Assembly: GCA_001769535.1 (NCBI GenBank)
Contig: MEOH01000026.1
Coordinates: 62,001 to 126,000, forward strand
Direction: 5' to 3'
From: Bacteroidetes bacterium GWF2_38_335
GTDB taxonomy: Bacteria > Bacteroidota > Bacteroidia > Bacteroidales > GWF2-38-335
DNA length: 64,000 bases
In this document: positions 43,530-51,451 of the stretch, piece after piece
Layout of the letters: the number at the start of each line of letters is the position of its first letter
How positions within the stretch are numbered: position 1 is the first letter of the stretch
Notes under the pieces: model-generated
Database searches by the model: none
Told to the model about the DNA's origin: nothing
Seen by the model: the letters and a program-made list of their open reading frames with translations, nothing else
Made by a program: the position numbers and the translations under genes

Positions 43530-44306
43530 TTATTGAGGAACTTTAATGTCTCCAAGTGGATAGAATGGGAACATATTTTCTTCCATCCATTTGTTTGCCT
43601 GAACCGGAGTCATTTTCCATCCCGAGTTGCAGTTCGAAACGATTTCGACAAAACAGGTACCCAGTTTACGGTTTAATTGATAGTCGAATGCGTTTTTCAG
43701 AGCTTTTTTAGCTTTTCTTACTGCAGCAGGAGTATGAACAGATTGTCTTGTTACATAATAAGCACCGGGTAATGTTGCTATTAATTCGGTGATTTTTAAA
43801 GGATTGCCCATAATACTTGTATCCCTTCCGTAAGGACAGGTTGATGCTTTCATGTTTGGCAAGGTGGTTGGAGCCATCTGTCCGCCGGTCATTCCATAAA
43901 TACCGTTATTAATGAAAACAATAAGGAAATTTTCACCGCGGTTAATGGAATGAATTGTTTCGGCAGTACCAATCGCTGCAAGGTCACCATCACCCTGATA
44001 AGTAAATACAAAATGATTTGGGTTTAATCTTTTAATTGCAGTGGCAAGGGCAGGGGCACGGCCGTGAGCTGCCTGCTGAACATCAATGTTCATGAATTCA
44101 TAAGCCAATACAGAACAACCAACAGGTGCAACACCAATGGTTTTATCCTGATAACCCATTTCATCAATCACTTCCATAAGAATTCTGTGGGCAGTTCCGT
44201 GGCCACATCCGGGGCAGTATGACATTGCCTTATCGGTAAGAAGAGAGGTTTTTTTATAAACCAGATTTTCTTCTTTTGCTATTTGATCAAATGTTAATTC
44301 AGCCAT
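43530..44306 (-). CDS. korB: 2-oxoacid:ferredoxin oxidoreductase, beta subunit
   Basis: Thiamine-diphosphate-binding subunit, 258 residues. YCPGCGHGTAHR near the N-terminus supplies a Cys pair. The ThDP motif GDGDLAAIGTAETIHSINRGENFLIVFINNGIYGMTGGQ (GDG to NN, about residues 91-130) is complete. ACPYG-like NMKASTCPYGRDTSIMG follows. It lies 3 bases after the alpha subunit stop. The pattern of four short subunits in this order is the KorDABC/VorDABC type. Confidence 0.93.
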   Translation of the reverse strand: MAELTFDQIAKEENLVYKKTSLLTDKAMSYCPGCGHGTAHRILMEVIDEMGYQDKTIGVAPVGCSVLAYEFMNIDVQQAAHGRAPALATAIKRLNPNHFVFTYQGDGDLAAIGTAETIHSINRGENFLIVFINNGIYGMTGGQMAPTTLPNMKASTCPYGRDTSIMGNPLKITELIATLPGAYYVTRQSVHTPAAVRKAKKALKNAFDYQLNRKLGTCFVEIVSNCNSGWKMTPVQANKWMEENMFPFYPLGDIKVPQ

Positions 44307-44309
44307 AAA

Positions 44310-45392
44310 CTATCCTCCAATAATTTTTTGTTCTAATGCTTGTACTACTTCACTAGGGGTTGGGATGATACCACCCATTCTTCCGAAATGTTCCACTTTT
44401 GTTCTGAACTGAGTTGCCAGTCTGATGTCTTCAACCATCTGACCTGCATTCATTTCAACAGAAAGCATGCCTTTTACTTTATCAGCATATTTTCTGAGGA
44501 TTTTATTTGGGAACGGACTTAAAGTGATCGGGCGAACCAAACCCACTTTAATACCTTTTGCACGAGCCACATCCATTGCTTTCTGGCAAATTCTGGAAGC
44601 CGACCCAAAAGCCACGAATAAGTATTCAGCATCATCGCAATTCAACTCTTCGCACATCACATCTTCTTCCATTTTTTTGTATTTTTTCTGAAGATGTATA
44701 TTGTGCTCTTCCTGAACACTTGATTCAAGATTCAGAGAGGTAATAATATTTCTTTCTCTGTTTGCTGTTTTACCTGTAGTAGCCCATGGGGAGTTTTTAA
44801 TAACCTCTTCCTGTGTCCATCTTGGTTTTTCATCAGATAATTCCACTTTTTCCATCATTTGACCGATGATACCATCAGCTAAAACTAGACAAGGAGTGCG
44901 GTATTTGAATGAAAGAGCAAAGCCTTTTTCAACAAAATCATACATTTCCTGAACCGAAGCAGGAGCAAGTACAACCAGTTTATAATCGCCATGTCCGCCA
45001 CCTTTAACAGACTGATTATAGTCAGATTGTGAAGGTTGAATGGTACCAAGACCTGGACCTCCTCTGACAACATTTAAAATCAGACAGGGCAATTCGGCAC
45101 CTGCCATATAGGAAATGCCTTCCTGTTTCAGGCTAATGCCCGGACTGGAAGAAGATGTCATTACTTTTTTACCACAAGCAGCACCGCCATATACCATATT
45201 TATTGCAGCCACTTCACTTTCGGCCTGTAAAACAACCATACCTGTACGTTCGTAAGGTTTCTGGGCCATCAAATATTCCAATACTTCGGATTGCGGAGTA
45301 ATAGGATACCCGAAATAGCCATCGGCTCCGGCACGAATAGCAGCTTCTGCTATCGCTTCGTTTCCTTTCATTAATCTTAATTCTTTCGCCAT
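44310..45392 (-). CDS. korA: 2-oxoacid:ferredoxin oxidoreductase, alpha subunit
   Basis: The largest subunit (360 residues), carrying the pyrimidine-binding domain and transketolase-like C-terminal domain. Seen: LMKGNEAIAEAAIRAGADGYFGYPITPQSEVLEYL, AESEVAAINMVYGGAACGKKVMTSSSSPGISLKQEGISYMAGAELP and VVRGGPGLGTIQPSQSDYNQ. The C-terminal part has ALRPITLSPFPNK-type residues (VGLVRPITLSPFPNKILRKYADKV) and EMNAGQMVEDIRLA. Similar Bacteroidetes proteins are often annotated as VorB (branched-chain 2-oxoacid); the symbol here is therefore provisional. Confidence 0.93.
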   Translation of the reverse strand: MAKELRLMKGNEAIAEAAIRAGADGYFGYPITPQSEVLEYLMAQKPYERTGMVVLQAESEVAAINMVYGGAACGKKVMTSSSSPGISLKQEGISYMAGAELPCLILNVVRGGPGLGTIQPSQSDYNQSVKGGGHGDYKLVVLAPASVQEMYDFVEKGFALSFKYRTPCLVLADGIIGQMMEKVELSDEKPRWTQEEVIKNSPWATTGKTANRERNIITSLNLESSVQEEHNIHLQKKYKKMEEDVMCEELNCDDAEYLFVAFGSASRICQKAMDVARAKGIKVGLVRPITLSPFPNKILRKYADKVKGMLSVEMNAGQMVEDIRLATQFRTKVEHFGRMGGIIPTPSEVVQALEQKIIGG

Positions 45393-45419
45393 TATTCCTT
45401 AGGTTTTTATTTGTTAAAA

Positions 45420-45650
45420 TTATTCGCTGGCTTTTACCCTGTAAACTGTAATAACGCCATCAGGACAAACAACGGCACAATTTGTGCAGCCTGTACATGC
45501 ATCTGGATTCTGAGCATACATAAAATGATAACCTTTACCATTTACTTCCTTAGCCATGCTGATGACATCGGCAGGACAGGCAGCAATGCATACTTCGCAA
45601 CCTTTGCATTTTTCAATATTTACAACAATTGCTCCTTTAACTTTAGCCAT
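45420..45650 (-). CDS. korD: Ferredoxin-type 2[4Fe-4S] subunit of the oxidoreductase
   Basis: A 76-residue protein with two [4Fe-4S] cluster motifs, KCKGCEVCIAACPADVI and ACTGCTNCAVVCPDGVI (CxxCxxCxxxCP twice). It is the first gene of the operon, 27 bases before the alpha subunit. It acts as the delta subunit that passes electrons from thiamine-bound intermediates to soluble ferredoxin. Such clusters are a sign of anaerobic metabolism. Confidence 0.93.
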   Translation of the reverse strand: MAKVKGAIVVNIEKCKGCEVCIAACPADVISMAKEVNGKGYHFMYAQNPDACTGCTNCAVVCPDGVITVYRVKASE

Positions 45651-45751
45651 AAATTTGTTTTTTAATGATTCTTATTTTGAAATATTAAAGTTCTTTTTTT
45701 CTGTTTAACAATCACAAATTCAGAAAATTGAAATGCAAAAACACTTCAATT

Positions 45752-45780
45752 AGTTTGAAAATTCAAACTTATCAAAGGTA
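45752..45780 (-). promoter_or_regulatory. kor operon promoter element with overlapping palindrome
   Basis: On the reverse strand TACCTTTG (45773-45780) matches the -7 consensus. Immediately downstream, the palindrome AGTTTGAA-AA-TTCAAACT (45752-45769) would cover the predicted transcription start, the position of a classical operator. No clear -33 element is seen. The leader to korD would be about 115 bases. Confidence 0.45.
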
Positions 45781-46003
45781 ATAAAAAGGCATGAAATAAA
45801 TGATATTTAGTAGTTTTTTTGACTGGTTTGGTTACTGTTTTATGGCATATTGTGCTATTTAGTTATAAATTATAACCAAAATATTTTATTTGAAAACATA
45901 TCATTAATGAATTTATGACCGCACAAATAGTGCTGATCTTCTAATAGTACGTTAAGGTGTTTTGGTCTGCCAAACTTTTTTACCCTGTCTTTTGTGAAAA
46001 TAA
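45781..46003. other. A+T-rich intergenic region, nothing else recognised
   Basis: Together with 45651-45780 this makes a 353-base gap between korD and the secreted protein gene on its right. Apart from the promoter and palindrome listed separately, I see no ORF, repeat or RNA structure. Confidence 0.4.
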
Positions 46004-47272
46004 TTATTCCCTTGCTAAAGTTATTTTATATGATTTTCCATCAACTTTCAGAAAATAAATTCCATCAGGCTGGTTTTGTAAATCAATAGTCGTAATCGAA
46101 GAATCTGATTTTTTATTGTAAACAACTTTTCCAAAAATATTACTAATTGTGACTGCTTTTGCATTGCCATTTAACTGTATTATTCCGGATGATGGGTTTG
46201 GATAAATAGTAAATAAACCATCATTTTGTTCGTCAATCCCAGTTGATTCAACTGTAGCGATGATTACCCAATGTTGTTCTGTAACTCCATCCTCAGCAGT
46301 TACAGTATAAACAATTGGATAATTGAAATCATTTACAGTTGCTCCGCTTACCTGAGTTATCCCTGAAATATCGGCTGTTGCTCCCTCTGATAGTGTAAAA
46401 GTGGATGTTAAAGCATTTAGTGATGTACCACTTTCTACTTCAATATTAATGATGTGGTTTGTAAGGTTTATTGTTGCAGGTCCGGTTTCCTGAGGAAATG
46501 AGAAAGTCTGAAAATCTGTTTCATTTAAGGTAAATGGAGAGAAATCGGGTGTAAATATATAAACTGTTTCATTGTCAGGAATCCCAACGATCATATTACC
46601 ATATACAATACCTTCATTGCTTATCCATTGATAACTTGGGTTATTGGCATCGCCAAAAATATCTATTAAATGATCTCCAATCATAAATTTCGGATAGGGT
46701 CCTGTTTTACTTGCAAAAGCGCAATATGAATCTGGATTTAAAACTGAACTGGGACCAAAACGGAGTTCAATTTTACCATCTGATTCATAAAACCAAGCCT
46801 GAAAGTTTATATAATCGGAATTTGTAACAGTACTATATTCATTATCTACAATATCCCAATAAAAACCGGCATTGGTCCATTGAAGTTTCAGGATTCTGTT
46901 TCCTGCTTCACCAATTATTTCATAATCAAGTGGTGACAATGATGTTCCTGTACCATGTCCACGGTCAAGTAAAAGTGAACCTCCAAAAGGCCAATGGAAA
47001 AATAGCATGTGATAATATCCCGAATAAGGAATGTTAAAACCTGAGCCGCTCAATATATTAACAGAATTGGCTGTGCTTTGATATATTGGAAAATCAAAAC
47101 CTGCACTTACAGGAAAAGAACTTTCCTGATTCCATTCAGTTGTGCCATTTATTGAAATGGGGTTTTCAAGGGTAGTGTATGGCTCCTGAGTAGTTGTTAA
47201 AATATAAGGGCTTTGTCCGATTGATTGAATGGACAGTATTGCCAAGGATATTAGAAAAAATAACTTGTTCAT
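46004..47272 (-). CDS. Secreted protein with T9SS type A sorting domain
   Basis: A 422-residue exported protein of unknown function. A signal peptide ends at SIGQ. Residues about 25-200 are beta-rich and contain the FDFPIYQSTANSVNIL and LLLDRGHGTGTSLSPLDYEI stretches common in Bacteroidetes surface proteins. Residues about 255-345 form a DUF5018/cadherin-like module with DFNYPIVYTVTAEDGVTEQHWVII. The end, FTIYPNPSSGIIQLNG...GKVVYNKKSDSSITTIDLQNQPDGIYFLKVDGKSYKITLARE, is a classical type A sorting domain directing passage through the type IX secretion pore and anchorage. It is transcribed alone. It is not an enzyme by any motif I can see. Confidence 0.8.
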   Translation of the reverse strand: MNKLFFLISLAILSIQSIGQSPYILTTTQEPYTTLENPISINGTTEWNQESSFPVSAGFDFPIYQSTANSVNILSGSGFNIPYSGYYHMLFFHWPFGGSLLLDRGHGTGTSLSPLDYEIIGEAGNRILKLQWTNAGFYWDIVDNEYSTVTNSDYINFQAWFYESDGKIELRFGPSSVLNPDSYCAFASKTGPYPKFMIGDHLIDIFGDANNPSYQWISNEGIVYGNMIVGIPDNETVYIFTPDFSPFTLNETDFQTFSFPQETGPATINLTNHIINIEVESGTSLNALTSTFTLSEGATADISGITQVSGATVNDFNYPIVYTVTAEDGVTEQHWVIIATVESTGIDEQNDGLFTIYPNPSSGIIQLNGNAKAVTISNIFGKVVYNKKSDSSITTIDLQNQPDGIYFLKVDGKSYKITLARE

Positions 47273-47340
47273 ATTTTTTTTGTTTTTTAAAAGACTTCTC
47301 TTAAATCTACATTTTATAGATATGAATCAAAATTATAAAA

Positions 47341-47372
47341 AAAAGCGCGAAAAAAATTTTTTTCGCGCTTTT
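47341..47372. terminator. Bidirectional 16-bp terminator hairpin
   Basis: AAAAGCGCG followed by seven A, then the exact complement, gives a 32-base perfect palindrome with T runs on both sides. It serves as a terminator for the cyclodeaminase-family gene ending at 47392. Confidence 0.75.
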
Positions 47373-47391
47373 TTTTCATTTCAAATAATTG

Positions 47392-48375
47392 TTAAATTTT
47401 TACATCAGCCCCAATTCCTTTCTCCCTTGCCATGTCATAAATCAGTTTAGCTGTGGCTACATCCTGTATGGCCAGTCCGTTTGATTTGAAAACTGTTATT
47501 TCATCGTTGTTTGTACGTCCTTGTTTTTTACCTGTAATAAGGTCTCCAAGTTCTGCATAAAAATGCTCTTTGGTAACGGCTCCTTCGCTGACCGGAATCA
47601 TGATATCACCTGCTTCGTTGAAGCATGCTTCGCGTGAGTCACCAACAAATTTGGATCTTTTTACGGTTTCGGTATCGAGTTCGCGGGCGCCGGGCGAGTG
47701 ACTGCCTATATTATTAATATGCGTGCCGGGTTTTAGTTTTTTTCCATCCCAAAGTGGTGTGGCCGATGAAGTGGCTGTACAAATAATATCTGCCTGAAGC
47801 AAATCATCAGAGTGTTGTGCAATTTCAATTTTTATGCCGTGCATTTCGCTCATCAATTTTACGAAATTGTTACATGCATCAGGAATAAGGTCATAAACCA
47901 GAACTTTTTCAACTTCAATGGTTTCTTTCATAGCCCACAGCTGCATTTGAGCCTGAACGCCGGTTCCGTAAATACCAATAACCTGTTTTCCTTTTCTGGC
48001 AAGATATTTATTGGCTACACCGCTGGCAGCACCTGTTCTTACGGCTGTAAGATAGCCACCATCCATTATGCAGATTACATCTCCGGTTGAAGGATCCTGT
48101 AACAGCACTTTTCCAATGGTAGTAGGCATATTGAACTTAGCAGGATTGTCTTTATAAACTGTAACTACCTTGCAGGCCAATGCATTTAATCCTTTCAGAT
48201 ACGCAGGCATGTAGAGGGCCAGACCGGGCAATCCATCCTTGGGTGAAATATTATTTCTTAACGGCAATGCAGCTGTTCCGTTTGATAATTCTGCAAAAGC
48301 ACTCTCGACTGCCTTTATACAGTCTTTCATGGTTAAAACCGATTTTACATCGTCGCGGGTTAATAGTAGTGGCAT
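47392..48375 (-). CDS. Ornithine cyclodeaminase/mu-crystallin family protein
   Basis: NAD(P)-dependent enzyme of the OCD/alanine dehydrogenase family, 327 residues. Seen: PLPLRNNI-type substrate region (ALPLRNNISPKDGLPGLALYMPAYL), ACKVVTVYKDNP with the catalytic-Lys context, GYLTAVRTGAASGVANKYLARKG, the Rossmann motif IGIYGTGVQAQMQLWAM, and NNIGSHSPGARELD. Members make proline from ornithine, reduce cyclic imines, or act on alanine or other amino acids, so the substrate is open. An AGGAGG ribosome site lies before the ATG. It neighbours the double TPL-like protein and an aminotransferase, suggesting amino-acid catabolism. Confidence 0.87.
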   Translation of the reverse strand: MPLLLTRDDVKSVLTMKDCIKAVESAFAELSNGTAALPLRNNISPKDGLPGLALYMPAYLKGLNALACKVVTVYKDNPAKFNMPTTIGKVLLQDPSTGDVICIMDGGYLTAVRTGAASGVANKYLARKGKQVIGIYGTGVQAQMQLWAMKETIEVEKVLVYDLIPDACNNFVKLMSEMHGIKIEIAQHSDDLLQADIICTATSSATPLWDGKKLKPGTHINNIGSHSPGARELDTETVKRSKFVGDSREACFNEAGDIMIPVSEGAVTKEHFYAELGDLITGKKQGRTNNDEITVFKSNGLAIQDVATAKLIYDMAREKGIGADVKI

Positions 48376-48454
48376 AAAACCTCCTTTTTTCGTTTGTTGT
48401 TTGTTAGTTAATTCGTTGTTTGAAGAATCTAAAGATAAAGAAAAAACGAAATAA

Positions 48455-48489
48455 AAAAAAAGGAGAACATCAATTGCCCTCCTTTTTTT
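48455..48489 (-). terminator. Terminator after the TPL-like fusion gene
   Basis: Reverse-strand hairpin AAAAAAAGGAG / CTCCTTTTTTT with a 13-base loop, ending in a run of T. It lies about 20 bases past the stop at 48508. Confidence 0.65.
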
Positions 48490-48507
48490 ATTTAATTAAG
48501 TTTCAGA

Positions 48508-51147
48508 TTATTTCACTTCTTCAAATCTTCCCTGGAAGAATCTGAGGTTTTTGGGTTCGTAAGTAAATTTCAAACCTTTGATCTGATCACGTTTTTTGTA
48601 CAGTTTGATGATTGACTCGGCAACCAAATCCATATGAGCGTTTGTATAAACTCTTCTTGGAATGGTCAAACGTACAAGTTCCAGTGATGGCCTGTAGTTC
48701 TGTCCGTTTGGCTGACGGCCTTTAGAAACGTTTCCTCTTTCCATGGCTCTTACGCCTGAATCAACATACAATGCGGTGGCTAGTGCCTGAGCGGGATACT
48801 GATCCTGATCAATGTGTGGTAAGAATCTTTTTGCATCTAAGAAAACTGCATGTGATCCAACTGGCTCAACAATGGGAACTCCTGCTTCGAGTAGTCTCTT
48901 TCCAAGATACTGTGTTTGCTCAACGCGGTTTTTAATGTAGCGGTAATCTACCATCTCAATAACTCCCTGGGCATGAACTGCAAGGTCGCCTGCTGTCATG
49001 CCGCCATTGGTAATTGAACCTTCATATTTTCTGAGCATTTCCAATGCATTGTAATAGAATTCCTCATCGTCTTTAATAGCAAGAAATCCACCGATGTTTA
49101 CGAGGTAATCTTTTTTACTGGAAACGGTACAGCCATGACCGTAGCTGAACATTTCATGAAGAATGTCTTTAATTGAAGCGTGATGATATCTTTCATCATG
49201 TTTTTTAATCATATAAGCATTTTCTACTGCGCGGGTAGCATCCCACATTAAATAAATGCCCTGTGATTCGCAATATTCATAAATTTCTTTGGCATTATCC
49301 ATGTGAACGGGCTCTCCGCCTGCAAGGTTAACGCTGAATTCAAAGCTGATGTATGGAATATTTTTTGCGCCATGCTGATCAACAAGTTTTTTCAGTTTGT
49401 TAAGATCGATATTTCCTTTCCATCTGAATTGATTTGTCGGATCGTGTGCTTCGTCACAAATGACATCTGCAAATGTTCCGCCTGCCATTTCCTGATGAAG
49501 TTTTGTTGTGGTAAAATACATGTTTCCAGGAACGACTCCGCCCGAAATAAGACACTGTGACATGATGTGCTCAGCTGCTCTTCCTTGGTGTGTCGGAATT
49601 ATGTATTTATAACCTGTGATTTCCTGTAATGTTTCAACAAAATCAAAGTAATTCTCACTTGTAGCTTGTGTTTCAACACTTTGCAGATATGCGGCCCACT
49701 GTGTTGTAGTTTGTGCAGTGGTTCCTGAGTCGGTTAAAAAATCGATGGAAACGTGCTTTGACTGAAGAAGGAATGTATTAAATCCTGATTCGTGAGCATG
49801 CTCAAGTCTTTCTGCTTCTGTTGTTTCTCCAATGTATTCGATTTGCTGAATGGTAAATGGCTCTGATTTAAAGAAAAACTCTTCCATAACAGGTCTGTTC
49901 CATTTAAACATGGCATCATCATTCCATTCGGGAGCATTTTCAAGAAATAGTCCGGCAATTTTATCCCTCATGGCATAAACCTGATTGATAACAGTTGCAA
50001 TTTCTGCAAGTTGTTCATTGGTAAGTGCCATTCTTGGGATCTGAACGGGGAGGATGGAGGAGTCGTATCTTCCTTCGAGGAAGCATCTGATACCTGATTT
50101 TAAATAAATTGCTGCTGCTAAAGTGTGAGCTGGACTTTCACATTTTGGTAAAAATTCATCGGCTTTGATATACAAGCCATCTGCTCCATAGTAAAATGGA
50201 ATATTTTTTAACTGCGAAGCAAATTTTTCAGTCTGGAACAAAATCCAGGCTGCTTGTTTTTCATAAACCATTTCGGCTAAACCACGGGCAAACACTTCCA
50301 TTGTTCTTCCGGCCATTCCTCCGTATGTGTGCAGACCTTCATAAACAACCACCTCGTTCATATATTTGTCGTACAGTTCGTAAATGTTGGTTGAAATAAA
50401 TCCGCCGGTATTAGATCTTGGATCCTGTCCGCCATCCATTACAAAAATATCTGAATTGGAGCCTATTTCGTAAACAATTTCCTTAAGGGTTTTGTTGCTG
50501 TAACCGGATTCATTTTTTCTGATATAATCAGCAGTTGCAATAATGTAAGAACCATTAACAACCAAAACAGTATTGTTATTTTTAGCAATTTTTGAAGCTT
50601 CCTTAATATTGGCTAAAGAAACGGGTTTAAAGCCGTCTGCATAAAGTTCAATGTAAACGTAAGGAATGTTTGTTTTTCCTTTTAATTCTTTATCAAGAGC
50701 GGCAGTATCAATGTTTCCGGGGAAAGTTTTATCATTAACAGCTAAAATTTCCATGTTGGCATCTTTGTCGTGAATGAGTTCAACCGGTTTCAAAGAATTT
50801 CCATAAATTACATCACCTTCTTTAACCATGGTTGCGGTAATGAGTTTGTGAGAACCTCTCAGATTGTGAGTCGGACAAACATTTGTATGACTGAACAATC
50901 CTTTGATTACGTCACACATGTGTTCAAAATTACGGCTTCCTGCGTAGGTTTCATCACCGGTGAACAAACCGGCAAACTGTTCCTGGCTAACTGCTGAAGT
51001 ACCCTGACTGGTCATGTCGAAGGTAACCATGTATGAAGGAATATGGAAAGTATTGTAATTGGCTGCCATCAAAGCATCAATTCTATCCTGCATTGAAGTG
51101 TATTCAACGTTTCTTATTGTTTTTAATTTATAAGGTTCTGCTATCAT
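48508..51147 (-). CDS. Tandem tyrosine phenol-lyase/tryptophanase-like fusion, one composite site
   Basis: An 879-residue PLP fold-type I protein made of two beta-eliminating lyase domains (about 1-415 and 421-879); known TPL and TnaA are about 450-470. The C-terminal half is TPL-like: PLP lysine Lys679 (VSSKKDYLVNIGGF), Asp636/Arg639 (WDATR), Thr546, Arg804 (MERG, TPL Arg381), Arg826 and Phe870 (LRFF). But the positions of TPL Tyr71, Met288 and Tyr291 are Gln494, Ser711 and Asn714. The N-terminal half keeps Tyr68 (GDETYAGS), Leu272 and Tyr275 there, but has Gln241 for the PLP lysine, Asn198/Tyr201 for Asp214/Arg217, Pro121 for Thr124, Glu358 for Arg381 and Pro367 for Arg404. In TPL, Tyr71, Met288 and Tyr291 come from the neighbouring subunit, so one composite active site is predicted. 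The likely reaction is beta-elimination of L-tyrosine or a relative to pyruvate and ammonia. The product is unproven. Confidence 0.88.
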   Translation of the reverse strand: MIAEPYKLKTIRNVEYTSMQDRIDALMAANYNTFHIPSYMVTFDMTSQGTSAVSQEQFAGLFTGDETYAGSRNFEHMCDVIKGLFSHTNVCPTHNLRGSHKLITATMVKEGDVIYGNSLKPVELIHDKDANMEILAVNDKTFPGNIDTAALDKELKGKTNIPYVYIELYADGFKPVSLANIKEASKIAKNNNTVLVVNGSYIIATADYIRKNESGYSNKTLKEIVYEIGSNSDIFVMDGGQDPRSNTGGFISTNIYELYDKYMNEVVVYEGLHTYGGMAGRTMEVFARGLAEMVYEKQAAWILFQTEKFASQLKNIPFYYGADGLYIKADEFLPKCESPAHTLAAAIYLKSGIRCFLEGRYDSSILPVQIPRMALTNEQLAEIATVINQVYAMRDKIAGLFLENAPEWNDDAMFKWNRPVMEEFFFKSEPFTIQQIEYIGETTEAERLEHAHESGFNTFLLQSKHVSIDFLTDSGTTAQTTTQWAAYLQSVETQATSENYFDFVETLQEITGYKYIIPTHQGRAAEHIMSQCLISGGVVPGNMYFTTTKLHQEMAGGTFADVICDEAHDPTNQFRWKGNIDLNKLKKLVDQHGAKNIPYISFEFSVNLAGGEPVHMDNAKEIYEYCESQGIYLMWDATRAVENAYMIKKHDERYHHASIKDILHEMFSYGHGCTVSSKKDYLVNIGGFLAIKDDEEFYYNALEMLRKYEGSITNGGMTAGDLAVHAQGVIEMVDYRYIKNRVEQTQYLGKRLLEAGVPIVEPVGSHAVFLDAKRFLPHIDQDQYPAQALATALYVDSGVRAMERGNVSKGRQPNGQNYRPSLELVRLTIPRRVYTNAHMDLVAESIIKLYKKRDQIKGLKFTYEPKNLRFFQGRFEEVK

Positions 51148-51451
51148 TTTATTTGGTATTAATTATTTGAAAATAAAGTTTAATCCCTGACGGGAAATAT
51201 AAATAAATATGGAGATGGGTAAAGAAATTTCATACCCTGGTTAAGGATCTTAGGGGTAGTAATGAAGCACAAGGAAAAAAATCATTACTTTTTTACGTCC
51301 GTAGATATCGTTCATTCAAATAAAATTACTTGATAAAGGTATAAATAATTTAAAAAAAACAAAAACAATTAAAAAAAGGGTTGTAATGTTCAATTGTTTT
51401 CCCGATAGCTATCGGGATGTTAATTTGCTAATCTGCTAATTTGCTAATCAA
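51148..51451. repeat. Intergenic region with palindrome and 8-bp tandem repeats
   Basis: Holds the second copy of the palindrome CCCGATAGCTATCGGG (51401-51416). To its right (51420-51457) is a tandem array of 8-bp units of the form TAATTTGC / TAATCTGC that runs into the stop codon of the aminotransferase gene. The left part is A+T-rich and must include the promoter of the fusion gene, which I could not place with confidence. Confidence 0.6.

Noticed and set aside
48508-51147. Two separate genes or a frameshifted tandem tnaA duplication
   Set aside because: The frame is continuous for 879 codons without internal stop; the linker (about 395-425) is coding, and both halves show purposeful rather than random residue losses.
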